From positions 186,001 to 250,000 of the forward strand of contig CAVQEG010000002.1 of the NCBI GenBank assembly GCA_963711465.1: a DNA stretch of 64,000 nucleotides, in the 5' to 3' direction. A program made the translations under genes and the position numbers. This document shows, in pieces, positions 42,397 to 51,572 of the stretch (positions are counted from its first letter, which is position 1; each line of letters starts with the position of its first letter). Source of the stretch: CAVQEG01 sp963711465 (lineage in GTDB: Bacteria > Bacteroidota > Ignavibacteria > OLB7). The notes beneath the pieces were generated by a model. That model was not told the DNA's origin. It made no database searches and saw only the letters and a program-made list of their open reading frames with translations.

Positions 42397-43119
42397 CTAC
42401 AGCCGCTCCCCGCGGTAGACCTCCACCGGCGAACCCTCCGCAATGAACGCCGAGACCGGCTGCACCGTGAGCGACTCGACGAATCGATCGCCGTAGATCG
42501 ACGCCACGTCACAGTCGAACCGACATTCAATGGCCCGCCAGACCCGCCAGCGTGGATGCGCCACCCGGTATTCCACCGTCTCGCCGCCCCGCCCTCGCAC
42601 GTATCCCCAATAGTGTTCGGTGATGAACTCCTCCTCGCTTCCCTCCTCGAGCCGGCATGGCGGCCCGTCGGCCCGCGCCGCAAGCTCGTGCCAGCGCCCG
42701 GAGGCGCGCCAGCCGTAGCTCGCGGCGATGCCACGCTCGCCGTGCTCACCGAAGACGTCGATCTCGTGCCGCATGGGCATCGCGATGTAGTGCTCGCCGT
42801 ACAGCCCGCGCGCAATCGCCGCGATCGCACGCCGCGGAACGATCTCACGTATGAATACCACTCCCCGCCGCATCCCGTCGGGTCCCATGCGCCGGACGTA
42901 GAAACGGAGATTGACCTCTTCGAACCTCGTGTGCCCCGGTACCGCCAGACCCGCGACCCGCGTCCGCTGGAACATGAAGCCGACCATGCTCGCCAGCGTC
43001 CGCCCGTGAAGCGTGTCGAGCTCGGTGCCGGCCGGCACGTACGGAGCCAACGCCTCGCGGTCGAGTTCGTAGTTGAGCATCACCAGGTGGCGCCATTCGG
43101 CGGTGAGAAAACGCTTCAT
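42397..43119 (-). CDS. DUF2071 (YqjF-like) protein
   Basis: A 240-aa protein with the family opening MKRFLTAEWRHLVMLNYELD, then LAPYVPAGTELDTLHGRTLA, SMVGFMFQRTRVAG, FEEVNLRFYVRR and RRGVVFIREIVPRRAIAAIA. Later blocks are HEIDVFGEHGERGIAASYGW, FITEHYWGYVRGRGGETVEY and RVAHPRWRVW, ending GSPVEVYRGERL. Length and pattern match DUF2071, related to acetoacetate decarboxylase-like folds. Reaction unknown. Its ATG overlaps the stop of the DUF6788 gene by 4 bases, so they are co-translated. Confidence 0.9.
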   Translation of the reverse strand: MKRFLTAEWRHLVMLNYELDREALAPYVPAGTELDTLHGRTLASMVGFMFQRTRVAGLAVPGHTRFEEVNLRFYVRRMGPDGMRRGVVFIREIVPRRAIAAIARGLYGEHYIAMPMRHEIDVFGEHGERGIAASYGWRASGRWHELAARADGPPCRLEEGSEEEFITEHYWGYVRGRGGETVEYRVAHPRWRVWRAIECRFDCDVASIYGDRFVESLTVQPVSAFIAEGSPVEVYRGERL

Positions 43120-43460
43120 CGGAACTCCAGCTCGAGCTGGCGATCTTCGTCCTGCCGAACGATGGGAATTCTGCCCATGTAGGTGGTGTGGGTACGACCG
43201 TTCGGCCCGCGCCGCTGGACGTAGAGATAGGGTCCGTGCAGTTGCCCCCGCCTGCAGCGGCAGCTCTCCTTGCCGCAGCGGAAGTACTTCAGTCGGTAGT
43301 GGACGTCCTCCTCGTCGGCGGCCGCGGTTGCGTCGGGAACCCCGTGGTGCTCGAGTTCGGCGGCCGCCGGATCGAGACGGTCGCGAATCCAGAAATCCAG
43401 CTCCTGGAGCTCCTCCTCGCCGAGCCTGCCGGCGGCTTCAATGATTTCGTGCACGGTCAT
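43116..43460 (-). CDS. DUF6788-like Cys-motif protein
   Basis: A 114-aa protein. The C-terminal half carries a characteristic block: YRLKYFRCGKESCRCRRGQL and HGPYLYVQRRGPNGRTHTTY. The 'CGKxxCxC' trio and HGPY are shared by small proteins often linked to DNA-binding or mobile functions, here annotated as DUF6788. The N-terminal half is an acidic helix (HEIIEAAGRLGEEELQELDF). The Cys trio could hold zinc. First gene of a two-gene operon with the DUF2071 gene. Confidence 0.72.
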   Translation of the reverse strand: MTVHEIIEAAGRLGEEELQELDFWIRDRLDPAAAELEHHGVPDATAAADEEDVHYRLKYFRCGKESCRCRRGQLHGPYLYVQRRGPNGRTHTTYMGRIPIVRQDEDRQLELEFR

Positions 43461-43514
43461 GGCGGGCCGAACGCGTCGAGGTCGGTCTGACGGTGAGTGA
43501 ATCGGATGTGAAGA

Positions 43515-44963
43515 ATGCAGATGGTGAATCTAGAAAATCTTCGTCTCGGTGGTCGCACCGCGCGGTCGTTGGTGCTGACGGCGCTCGCGGCCGGCGCGCT
43601 CGCCTCGTGCACGCGATCGATCAGCGTTCCCGCACCCGGAGCCGCGCCCGCCCCGCCCCTGCCGGTGGCCGAACCCTCCACCATCTCCATCCCCGTGCGA
43701 GTCGATCTGACGCCAATGTTCGCTCAGGCCGAACAGACGGTTCCGAAGCGATTCGACGCTGTGGAGTCATGGACGAAGATCGCCGAGGATCCGGTGGGCG
43801 ACGTCGGTGCCAAATACCACATCTGGCGCTCCCCGCTGCGACTGTCGGTCGATGCCAACCGCCTGGCGATCCAGGGCGACATCAATTACCGCTTCCTCAT
43901 CGCCCACAAGGTTCCCCTCGTCGGCTGGAAGTCGATCGCCTCCTGCGGCTGGAGCGAGGCCGCACGCGTGGCATCGCTGCGGATGGAAACCACGGTGGAC
44001 TGGACGAAGGACTGGCGGCTGCGCAGCTCGACCGTCGTTCGCCCCATCACGTTCGTCAACCGCTGCAGGATCACGTTTCTGAACATCGACATCACCGACT
44101 ACGTTCGCGAGGCGTTTCGCGAGCGGCTCGACCAGGCGTCGAAGGAGATCGACCGGCAGCTTGCCGAGCAATCCGACATGCAGCCGTATGCCCGGCGAAT
44201 CTGGACGCAGCTGCAGGTTCCGACCGATCTCGGCGACGGCATGTGGCTGCTGATGGCGCCACAGACCGCCACGATGTCACCACCCGACGGCGCCGGCAGC
44301 AGCGTCACCGCGACGGTCTCGATCACCGCGCAGCCACAGGTGGTGATCGGTCCGCGACCGGATGTTCGCCTTCAGCCGCTGCCGGCGCTGCGCAGCGCCG
44401 CTGCGGGCGACGGCTTCCACGTTACCGTCGACAGCAGGATCTCCTTCGACGAAGCCAACCGCCGACTCGAGCAGCAGCTGGTCGGCACACGCCACGTCGT
44501 CGTCGGGCACCGCGTGGTCATCCGCGGGGCACACGTCTACGGTTCGGGATCACGCGCCGTGCTGGCGCTCGAGATCGATGGTGATGTGAAGGGGAGAATC
44601 TATCTGATCGGAACGCCGGCCTACGATGCGACGCGGCGCGAGGTGTATATCCGAGGACTCGACTACAGTCTCGAGACTGCGCACGCGATCGCCGGTGCGG
44701 CCGACTGGCTCGGTCACGAGAGTTTCCGCGGGATGATCGGTGATCTCGCCCGATTTCCGCTCGACACCATGATTGCGACCGTCGGCGCAAGAATCGACTC
44801 GGCGCTCAATCGCCCGCTGGCCGACGGCGTACTCTCCCGCGGCTCGATCAGCAGCATCCAGCCCGCCGGCGTGTACGTCACCGACGACGGATTCGTCGCC
44901 CGCGCCACCATCGACGGACGGATGCAGGTCGACATCGACATGAACGCGGGAGGACAGCGCTGA
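43515..44963 (+). CDS. DUF4403 lipoprotein
   Basis: A 482-aa protein, divergent from the DUF6788 gene. The signal ends in AGALASC, with the lipobox Cys at residue 32. The family features follow: ISIPVRVDLTPMFAQAEQTV, KRFDAVESWTKIAEDPVGDV, YHIWRSPLRLSVDANRLAI and GDINYRFLIA, then TTVDWTKDWRLRSSTVVRPI and DITDYVREAFRERLDQAS. The second half repeats the beta-barrel-like unit with VHVTVDSRISFDE-like sequence (GFHVTVDSRISFDEANRRLE). DUF4403 proteins resemble lipid-binding TULIP/SMP-type tubes, so a role in lipid traffic across the envelope is plausible but inferred. Confidence 0.85.
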   Translation: MQMVNLENLRLGGRTARSLVLTALAAGALASCTRSISVPAPGAAPAPPLPVAEPSTISIPVRVDLTPMFAQAEQTVPKRFDAVESWTKIAEDPVGDVGAKYHIWRSPLRLSVDANRLAIQGDINYRFLIAHKVPLVGWKSIASCGWSEAARVASLRMETTVDWTKDWRLRSSTVVRPITFVNRCRITFLNIDITDYVREAFRERLDQASKEIDRQLAEQSDMQPYARRIWTQLQVPTDLGDGMWLLMAPQTATMSPPDGAGSSVTATVSITAQPQVVIGPRPDVRLQPLPALRSAAAGDGFHVTVDSRISFDEANRRLEQQLVGTRHVVVGHRVVIRGAHVYGSGSRAVLALEIDGDVKGRIYLIGTPAYDATRREVYIRGLDYSLETAHAIAGAADWLGHESFRGMIGDLARFPLDTMIATVGARIDSALNRPLADGVLSRGSISSIQPAGVYVTDDGFVARATIDGRMQVDIDMNAGGQR

Positions 44964-45010
44964 ACTCCGGCGACCCAACGGTCGAACACTTCGGAGATGA
45001 ATTCCGGTCG

Positions 45011-45547
45011 CTACAGCAGCGGTCGGACCGTTCGGCGGACGAGCTCGGCGCTCAGTCCGTAGACCAGATGCGATGCCAGGGCGTAGACGTGCGTCTTCAG
45101 GGGGACGTCCGTGGGCGCTTCGGCAAGTCCGATGAGTGGTAGCGCGGTTTCGTCGGCACCGACGAACACGCCGGCACCGTAGAGCGAGCCCATGCCCGTG
45201 GTGACCACCGGCGCTAGTTCGGACGCAACACCATACAGCCCTCCCATGAGGGTACCGAACCCGAAGTGCACGGCCTCACCGGCGCGCTCACGCGAGTCGG
45301 ACTTCAGCTTCGTATTGAAGACGTTCTGCGCGATTTCCGATGCCACGGTGACGGTCGGATTCTGGCTCTTCTGTCTGCGTCGCCCGCGTCGTTTCCGCCG
45401 TCCGCCGGAGGAGTCCGACAACCGGCGGGACACCGACTTCCACAGCATCTGGAATCCCGTCATAACCACCGTAGCGGCCGCTCCGGCCACGAGTCCGGCG
45501 GCCACGCCCTTGAGCGCGTCCGTTTGTTCGGATCGCTGATCATCCAT
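45011..45547 (-). CDS. Membrane protein, DUF1440/YagU-like
   Basis: About 178 aa; the ATG at 45547 follows a GGGAGG ribosome site (an upstream ATG is less likely). It has two to four hydrophobic segments: ALKGVAAGLVAGAAATVVMT (about 13-33), FGFGTLMGGLYGVASELA (about 98-115), GMGSLYGAGVFVGADETALP and LKTHVYALASHLVYGLSAEL. A basic cytoplasmic loop lies between the first two (GGRRKRRGRRRQKSQN). The 'GxxAGxxxG' glycine zipper start is typical of the DUF1440 group. Last gene of the long minus-strand cluster, 60 bases after the M24-like gene's stop. Function unknown. Confidence 0.6.
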   Translation of the reverse strand: MDDQRSEQTDALKGVAAGLVAGAAATVVMTGFQMLWKSVSRRLSDSSGGRRKRRGRRRQKSQNPTVTVASEIAQNVFNTKLKSDSRERAGEAVHFGFGTLMGGLYGVASELAPVVTTGMGSLYGAGVFVGADETALPLIGLAEAPTDVPLKTHVYALASHLVYGLSAELVRRTVRPLL

Positions 45548-45606
45548 CGCATTACCTCCCTTCGATTGATCGCATTGCACTCTCGTTTCGCGTCGGCACA
45601 CCGGCG

Positions 45607-46800
45607 TCACGACCACGGCGTCGGCGGCTGAACGTCGCTCAACAGCCGCACGCCCGCTTCGGTAACGGCGACCATGTCGCAGTGTCGCAGGCCGCCCACC
45701 GCGTCGAGGTAGACCGCGGGTTCGACGTTGAACACCATGCCGGCCTCGAGCGCCTCGTCGGATTGCGGATGCAGTCTCGGCGGGGCGTTGTGATCGGTGG
45801 CAAGAAATCCCACGCCGTGTCCCGTCGGATGCGGGAACGCCTGGCCGAATCCGAAGTCGTCGATCACTCCTCGCGCCGCGGCGTCGACGTCACATGCGCG
45901 GACACCGGGTGCTATCGCCCCCAGTGCCGCCTCGCGTGCGGCGGTCACCGCTTCTTGCATCCGTACGATCTGCTCCGACGGCTGGCCGACGACGTAGGTC
46001 CGTGTCAGGTCGGTCCAGAATCCGTTGCAGGCCACGTTGCAGTGCACGAGCACGAGATCGCCGGTCGCAATCGCATGGGCGGCGGTGTGCTGGAACGGTC
46101 GGGCGGCCTGCGCTGAACGAGTTCCCACGGTGACGAAGAAGCGGCCGCCGCTTCGAGCGACGCGTTCATCGGCTTCGGCGGTGCTGTCGAAGACCGTCTG
46201 GAACGCGGAGGCCGCCTCGGCTTCGGATATCCCGGTCCGCAGCGCCCGTGCTCCTGCCACGAATGCATCCGAGGCATGGAGCACCGTCAGTGCAATTCGT
46301 TCGACTTCCGAGGGCGTCTTGACTGCACGCAGACGTGCGAGATACCGGTCCACGGGGACGACCTCGGCGGCGGCGATCGCGCCGATGATGAGCTCGCGCA
46401 TCGAGCAGCCGAAGCGAACTGATTCGACGTACGACGCCGGCTCCGAGAATGGTCCGAATTCAACCCCGATCCTCCCCCCGGTGATCCCGAGCCGTTCGAA
46501 GGCCTCGCTCATCGTCGGACCGATCTTCTCAAGCGGTCCCATCATCTTCTCGAGTCCGCCTCCCTTGACGAACCGGACGTCGTCGACAGCGGAGGCGTCG
46601 ATGAACTCGCGTTCGCTCTGCGGCGCGATCAATGTGAGATGACCGTCGCAGCGGAGCACCGCCACGGAGTCACCAACGACGGGCCAGTACCGCGTGAGCA
46701 GCACGACGTTCGATGGAAGCGCGCAGACGAGCGCTTCGAGGTCCTGCTCCTGCATCATGTCGACCACGGCCCGGCGGCGTCGCTGATCGGCGTCACTCAT
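45607..46800 (-). CDS. M24 (Xaa-Pro peptidase/creatinase-fold) protein with altered metal site
   Basis: A 397-aa protein with both the N-terminal creatinase domain (ALPSNVVLLTRYWPVVGDSV) and the C-terminal pita-bread domain (from about 155: RLRAVKTPSEVERIALTVLH). In active aminopeptidase P the metal is held by two Asp, one His and two Glu. Here the first Asp position is His (LVHCNVACNGFWTDLTRTYV), the second Asp is kept in FWTD, the His is kept in HPTGHGVGF, the first Glu is kept in FNVEPAVYL, and the last Glu position is Cys (GLRHCDMVAVTE). So it probably does not bind the usual dinuclear metal and may be a creatinase-like hydrolase. Its start overlaps the LarA-like gene's end by 4 bases. 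Confidence 0.85.
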   Translation of the reverse strand: MSDADQRRRRAVVDMMQEQDLEALVCALPSNVVLLTRYWPVVGDSVAVLRCDGHLTLIAPQSEREFIDASAVDDVRFVKGGGLEKMMGPLEKIGPTMSEAFERLGITGGRIGVEFGPFSEPASYVESVRFGCSMRELIIGAIAAAEVVPVDRYLARLRAVKTPSEVERIALTVLHASDAFVAGARALRTGISEAEAASAFQTVFDSTAEADERVARSGGRFFVTVGTRSAQAARPFQHTAAHAIATGDLVLVHCNVACNGFWTDLTRTYVVGQPSEQIVRMQEAVTAAREAALGAIAPGVRACDVDAAARGVIDDFGFGQAFPHPTGHGVGFLATDHNAPPRLHPQSDEALEAGMVFNVEPAVYLDAVGGLRHCDMVAVTEAGVRLLSDVQPPTPWS

Positions 46801-48062
46801 CGCAGGTTCCCCCTCTCGTCGAACGTGATCGGCTCGGGTTCACTGAGCACTTCCAGCCGGGGGTTCTGGCGCGTTTGGTCGAGCAGCGCGGGGGAGACAC
46901 GGATCTCTTCGAGGGCAGCGGTATTACGAATGCGGCACACGCGTGGCGAGCCGCCTGCGAGCGCGGAGAACAGCGCCACTTCCATCGCATCGCGATCCGT
47001 TTCGAGCGCAAGTGGCAGCGACGCCTCACGGGGATTGCTGCCCGGCTCGGTAGCCGTCAGGACGTTCATCCATGTGACACGGTCATCGTAGGCGTCGACG
47101 AAGCGCCGGGTGATGAAGTCGGCCATACCGACGCCGATACCATTGCCGAGCGATTCGGGAGTCAGCGACAGGACGACGACGCGATGGAAATCCGGCGTGT
47201 GTTCACCGCCGGCGATCCGCCAGTGTCCGACGACATTGGGATCCATACCGGCACCGGAGATGTTCTTACCCATTTCATCGACGACGAGCAGGTCGAGGGC
47301 TTCGAATGGAATCCGTGGCAGATGGGCGCGGGCCACCTCGAGCAGTCGCCGATCGGCATCGAGAAACGCGTCGGCCGTCGGCTCGACGACCTCGATGCGC
47401 ATGGGGTGACGGAGCGCATTCTCCACGACCGCCACACCGCAGAGCACACGCGCCTTCTGCAGCAGCACCTGCGGGACGGCATTGACCGACTTCCACAGTC
47501 CATGCGTATGGGCTTCTTCTGCACCGGCCTGCTTTCCGAGTCCGATCGTCACCATTTTCAGCAACCCGGAGGCGAGACCGGAGGCGGACTCGGGGTGTGT
47601 CTTGACGCGACCGAGGACGATGATTCCATCGCACTGGCTGGCGATCCGGTCGAGATGCACGACCGCGCCGTTCGAGGCGGTCCCGAGTTCCACCGTCTGC
47701 ATCGTCGCCTCGACGGGAGCGCCGACGGAGGATTCGTCGACGCCGAGGCGACGGAGGATTTCGGTCTGACCATCGGCGGTGGCGCCGCCGTGGCTGCCCA
47801 TTGCGGGGATGATCACGGCCCGAGCGCCGCAGTGTCGGATCGCATCGACGACGCCGGCAAGGAGCTCGACGAACCCGCCGATGCCGCGACTGCCGGCGGT
47901 AACGGCGATGCGATCGCCGTCGGAAATGTGATCGGCCAGACCGAATGCGAGCAGTCGGTCTCGCACATCGGCGCGCGGATCGGCGAGGCGATCATCGGCG
48001 AGCACCTGGCGAACGGGTGCCAGCGGCGGAAGCGGGCGTCGCGGCCACTGCGGCTCGTTCAT
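46797..48062 (-). CDS. LarA-like protein (DUF2088, nickel-pincer lactate racemase superfamily)
   Basis: A 421-aa protein. Family blocks include DRIAVTAGSRGIGGFVELLA, ARAVIIPAMGSHGGATADGQ, DRIASQCDGIIVLGRVKTHP and KMVTIGLGKQAGAEEAHTHG. Later come IPFEALDLLVVDEMGKNISG and GMDPNVVGHWRIAGGE. MGSHGGAT and the His/Lys positions in GRVKTHP and HTHG correspond to the N-terminal catalytic region of LarA-type proteins. LarA uses a nickel-pincer nucleotide made by LarB/C/E, which are not in the window; the substrate could be lactate or another 2-hydroxyacid. It sits between the PCC/DUF296 and M24-like genes with 4-base overlaps on both sides, and downstream of a D-2-hydroxyacid dehydrogenase-like gene. 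Confidence 0.75.
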   Translation of the reverse strand: MNEPQWPRRPLPPLAPVRQVLADDRLADPRADVRDRLLAFGLADHISDGDRIAVTAGSRGIGGFVELLAGVVDAIRHCGARAVIIPAMGSHGGATADGQTEILRRLGVDESSVGAPVEATMQTVELGTASNGAVVHLDRIASQCDGIIVLGRVKTHPESASGLASGLLKMVTIGLGKQAGAEEAHTHGLWKSVNAVPQVLLQKARVLCGVAVVENALRHPMRIEVVEPTADAFLDADRRLLEVARAHLPRIPFEALDLLVVDEMGKNISGAGMDPNVVGHWRIAGGEHTPDFHRVVVLSLTPESLGNGIGVGMADFITRRFVDAYDDRVTWMNVLTATEPGSNPREASLPLALETDRDAMEVALFSALAGGSPRVCRIRNTAALEEIRVSPALLDQTRQNPRLEVLSEPEPITFDERGNLR

Positions 48063-48502
48063 GACCCCGCCTCAGGATCGATCAGCGGAATTCCGAATTC
48101 GGGATGGAATCCGCGGCGCAGGTACGTCGGGCTCTCGACGAGCATCACCTCGAGCGTCGGACGGACGCGTGCCTGGAGCAGGTGACCACCGAGCGTCGTG
48201 CCGTCGCGTCGTCCGACGACCACGTGCGCATGCACCTTCGGCTGTCCCTCGTAGCGGGTCACGTTGCCGACGAGGGAGAGCACCTCCACCTGTTCACCGA
48301 CAGGATTCTTCCGGTAGTCGGATTTCTCGATTTCGAAGTATCCGAGCACGGCCGACTCGAACGCGCCGATCGCGGTGAAGTGCGCCGAGTGAATCTGCTG
48401 TTCACGTGCGAACGATTCGAGCGATTCGGTGGCTTCATCGCCGGCATCGAGCACCACGGCCCAGGTACGTTCCTGGGTGTCGTCAAGCAATCTGCTGGTC
48501 AT
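48059..48502 (-). CDS. PCC/DUF296 domain protein
   Basis: A 147-aa protein; the ATG at 48502 follows AGGAGG. The PCC (plants and prokaryotes conserved) domain fills it: TWAVVLDAGDEATESLESFA, IHSAHFTAIGAFESAVLGYF, EVLSLVGNVTRYEGQPKVHA and HAHVVVGRRDGTTLGGHLLQ, ending ARVRPTLEVML. The conserved His residues in KVHAHVV and GGHL can bind zinc, and the fold forms trimers. In plants it is part of AT-hook proteins; prokaryotic roles are mostly unknown. It overlaps the FAD/Fe-S dehydrogenase gene by 20 bases and the LarA-like gene by 4, so it is tied to their expression. Confidence 0.88.
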   Translation of the reverse strand: MTSRLLDDTQERTWAVVLDAGDEATESLESFAREQQIHSAHFTAIGAFESAVLGYFEIEKSDYRKNPVGEQVEVLSLVGNVTRYEGQPKVHAHVVVGRRDGTTLGGHLLQARVRPTLEVMLVESPTYLRRGFHPEFGIPLIDPEAGS

Positions 48503-51500
48503 GGTTCCTCCTGGTTGATCGTTTCCACAAGAGTGCTCCACCGGCCGCAACTGCCGCACCAGCGACCAGCGCAGAGACGACGGCCTCGCCGCGGCCGATA
48601 GACGCACGTCCGTCTGCCGCATGGGCGCCGCTCCGATCGGCGAGTTCCGCGCGCTCACGGATCGCCAGGCGCATGACCTCGGCGAGGTGCATGGCGTGGC
48701 GGCCGGTCTGCTGGCGGATCTGTTCGCGACAACTGAACCCGTCGGCGACGATGAGCGTGTCCTCGTCGACGGCACGCACCTTCGGCACGAGCACGCGATC
48801 GGCGCATGCGACCGAGACGTCGTATTTCTCCGCTTCGAATCCGAACGAGCCGGCCATGCCGCAGCAACCGGAGTCCACCACATCGTAGTCGAGTCCGAGT
48901 CGATCGAGCACCTTCGTCTGGTCGTCGAACTTGAGCAGGGACTTGTGGTGGCAGTGCCCGTGCACGAGGGCCCGTCGATCGAGCGTCGGCACATCGTAGT
49001 CGCCCAGACGATTGGTGAGGAATTCGCTCAGCAGGAACGTCTGACGGGCCAGTCGCGTCGCGTCGGGATCGTTCGGATACATGTTCACGAGTTCGTCACG
49101 GAACGTCGAGGCGCAGCTGGGCTCCAGCACGATGACGGGCAGGCCGGCACGGATTTCAGGCCGCAGACCATCGAGGATCTGTCGCAGCAGGCGGCGTGCG
49201 GCGTCGAGCATTCCGAAGTCGTAGAGGGGCCGGCCGCAGCAGTAGGGAGTGCTCGGAACGGCGACTTTCAGGCCAGCGTCCTCGAGCACCTCGACGGCGG
49301 CCTCGGCGATCTGCGGTTCGAAGTAGTTGGTGAACGTGTCGGCCCACAGGATCACGTCGGCGTCAACGGGATCGTCGTCGCGGGCGGTCATCGACACCAT
49401 GCGAGTACCGTGCGTCTCGCCGTCGGGACGATTGCGGCTGAGCCACGAACGGAAGGTGTGTTCGGCGAAGGCAGGCATCTCGCGCTGCTGGGCGATGCCG
49501 CCGAGCCACTTGACCAGCGGTGCGGTCCGCTCTCCGCGCATCACGGCATTGACGAGCCTCGGTGCCAGCGACGCGGCACGCGCGACCCAGTGAATCAGTC
49601 CCATCGAGTAGTGAGCACGCGGACGCAGGCGGCCCTCGTAGTGGTGAGAGTAGAATTCCGCCTTGAGCGACGGAATGTCGACGTTGACCGGACATTGACC
49701 GGTGCAGCCCTTGCACGCCAGGCACAGGTCGAGCGCTTCCCGGACCGATTCACTCTTCCACCCGTCGGTGATCACCTCTCCCTGGAGCATTTCGAAGAGC
49801 AGATGAGCGCGACCGCGTGTGGCGTGCTTCTCCTCGTGGGTGACCATGTAGCTGGGGCACATGGTGCCGGCGTTCTGTCGACGGCACTTGCCGACGCCGA
49901 CGCATCGGAGCGCGGCGCGATCGATGGTGAAGTCGTCCTTCGGCCATTTGAACCTGGTCGGCGGATTTTCCGGTCGGTAGTCGGTGCCGAGCCGGAGATT
50001 CTCCGTCGGCTGGTAGGGGTCGACGACCTTGCCCGGATTCATCCGCCCCCGTGGATCCCAGATCCCCTTGAACTGCTCGAACGCCTCGACGATGTCCTCC
50101 CCGTACATCTTCGGCAGCAGCGCCCCGCGTGACTGTCCGTCGCCATGCTCTCCGGAGAGCGATCCGCCGCAGCTGACGACAAGGTCGGCCGCATCGTCGA
50201 TGAATCGACGGTACTTGTCGATTCCAGCGGCGGTGACGAGGTCGAAGTTGATACGGCAGTGCACGCAGCCGTCGCCGAAGTGGCCGTAGAGCGCCGCATC
50301 GTAGTCGTAGCGGTTGAACAGCGCGCGGAGCTTGCGGAGGTATTCGGACAGGTGCTCCGGCGCGACGGCTGAGTCCTCCCACCCCGGCCACGTATCGTCT
50401 TCACCGGGAACGAACGCGGTGGCCCCGAGACCGGACTCACGCACCTCCCACACCTTGGCTTCCTGCGCGGGGTCCTCGTAGAGCCGCATCGACGGAGGAT
50501 TCTTCTGCTTCTTCAGCCGGTGCATCAGGCGCTCGGCTTTTGCATCGGATTCTTCCTTGGTATCGCCACCGAACTCCACGAGGAGCCAGCCGCCGCCATC
50601 GGGAAGCAGACTGACGTCGCGCAGGTGCAGTTCCTTCTTGCGCATGTAGCCGACAAGGCGGTGATCGATACCCTCGAGTCCCACCGGGCCATACTCGAGG
50701 ATCTCCATGACGTGGTCGGCGGCGGTGTACGCATCGGGATAGCCGAGCACGAGCAGGGACCGCACGGGTGGGGACGGAACCAGGCGCACGGTGGCTTCGA
50801 GCACGGTGACGCACGTGCCTTCGGTACCGACCAGGGCGCGGGCGACGTTGAATCCGTTCTCCGGCAGCAGCTGATTGAGATTGTAGCCGGAGACGCGTCG
50901 GGGGATCTGGGGGAACGTGCGGCGAATCTCATCAGCGTGCGTCCGGCTCAGTTCGCGGAGGGCCCGGTAGATCTCGCCGCGCCGCCCGCCGCCGTCGATG
51001 ATCGACTGAAGCTCCCGTTCGCTGGTCGGCCCCACGCGCATCCGAAGGCCATCGTAGGTGAGCACCTCGAGTTCCTCGACGTTGTCGACCGTCCGACCCG
51101 CCATCACCGAATGAATGCCGCAGGAGTTGTTGCCGATCATCCCTCCCAGCGTGCAATGCGTATGCGTGGCGGGATCGGGCCCGAACGTGAGGTGGTGGCG
51201 TTCGGCGGCGTCGCGGAGATCATCGAGCACGACTCCGGGTTGCACGCGGGCACGGCGACCCTCCGGGTCGACCTCGAGAATGCGATTGACGTGGCGGCTG
51301 GTGTCGAGCACCACGGCGGCATTGCAGCACTGGCCGGCGAGACTGGTGCCGCCGCCGCGCATGAGCACGGGCACGTCATGGTGGCGACACGCTGCGATCG
51401 TCGCGACGATGTCCTCGACGTGGCGTGGCACGACGAGTCCGATCGGGACCTGTCGATAATTCGATGCGTCGGTCGCGTAGAGCGCCCGGCTGCCGTCGTC

Positions 51501-51572
51501 GAAACGAACGTCGCCGGAGACGCTGGCTTCGAGGTCTTGCTGCAGTGAATCTATGGTGGTGTGCGTGGGCAT
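48483..51572 (-). CDS. FAD/Fe-S D-2-hydroxyacid dehydrogenase-like fusion with C-terminal membrane tail
   Basis: A protein of 1029 aa from the ATG at 51572 (MPTHTTIDSLQQDLEASVSG). Domain order: FAD_binding_4 (about 45-215; MRGGGTSLAGQCCNAAVVLD, CTLGGMIGNNSCGIHSVMAG), FAD-oxidase C (about 230-500; YGHFGDGCVHCRINFDL, CGGSLSGEHGDGQSRGALLP), a ferredoxin region with CLACKGCTGQCPVNVDIPSL and an earlier CVGVGKCRRQNAGTMCPSY, then two CCG domains (STPYCCGRPLYDFGM, VDSGCCGMAGSFGF). This is the YdiJ/GlcD-GlpC-type architecture for oxidising D-lactate or related acids. Unusually, it ends in a hydrophobic Ala/Gly helix (VVSALVAGAAVAAGGALLW) and a basic tail, so it is probably membrane-tethered and could feed quinones. 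Confidence 0.85.
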   Translation of the reverse strand: MPTHTTIDSLQQDLEASVSGDVRFDDGSRALYATDASNYRQVPIGLVVPRHVEDIVATIAACRHHDVPVLMRGGGTSLAGQCCNAAVVLDTSRHVNRILEVDPEGRRARVQPGVVLDDLRDAAERHHLTFGPDPATHTHCTLGGMIGNNSCGIHSVMAGRTVDNVEELEVLTYDGLRMRVGPTSERELQSIIDGGGRRGEIYRALRELSRTHADEIRRTFPQIPRRVSGYNLNQLLPENGFNVARALVGTEGTCVTVLEATVRLVPSPPVRSLLVLGYPDAYTAADHVMEILEYGPVGLEGIDHRLVGYMRKKELHLRDVSLLPDGGGWLLVEFGGDTKEESDAKAERLMHRLKKQKNPPSMRLYEDPAQEAKVWEVRESGLGATAFVPGEDDTWPGWEDSAVAPEHLSEYLRKLRALFNRYDYDAALYGHFGDGCVHCRINFDLVTAAGIDKYRRFIDDAADLVVSCGGSLSGEHGDGQSRGALLPKMYGEDIVEAFEQFKGIWDPRGRMNPGKVVDPYQPTENLRLGTDYRPENPPTRFKWPKDDFTIDRAALRCVGVGKCRRQNAGTMCPSYMVTHEEKHATRGRAHLLFEMLQGEVITDGWKSESVREALDLCLACKGCTGQCPVNVDIPSLKAEFYSHHYEGRLRPRAHYSMGLIHWVARAASLAPRLVNAVMRGERTAPLVKWLGGIAQQREMPAFAEHTFRSWLSRNRPDGETHGTRMVSMTARDDDPVDADVILWADTFTNYFEPQIAEAAVEVLEDAGLKVAVPSTPYCCGRPLYDFGMLDAARRLLRQILDGLRPEIRAGLPVIVLEPSCASTFRDELVNMYPNDPDATRLARQTFLLSEFLTNRLGDYDVPTLDRRALVHGHCHHKSLLKFDDQTKVLDRLGLDYDVVDSGCCGMAGSFGFEAEKYDVSVACADRVLVPKVRAVDEDTLIVADGFSCREQIRQQTGRHAMHLAEVMRLAIRERAELADRSGAHAADGRASIGRGEAVVSALVAGAAVAAGGALLWKRSTRRNHDQQIA

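Noticed and set aside
46797..48062. Firm assignment of the LarA-like gene as lactate racemase
   Set aside because: The DUF2088 family includes enzymes for several substrates and the cofactor-making genes are not in the window.
48621..50132. 503-codon plus-strand frame opposite the FAD/Fe-S dehydrogenase
   Set aside because: The minus-strand gene has all expected domains; this frame has none.
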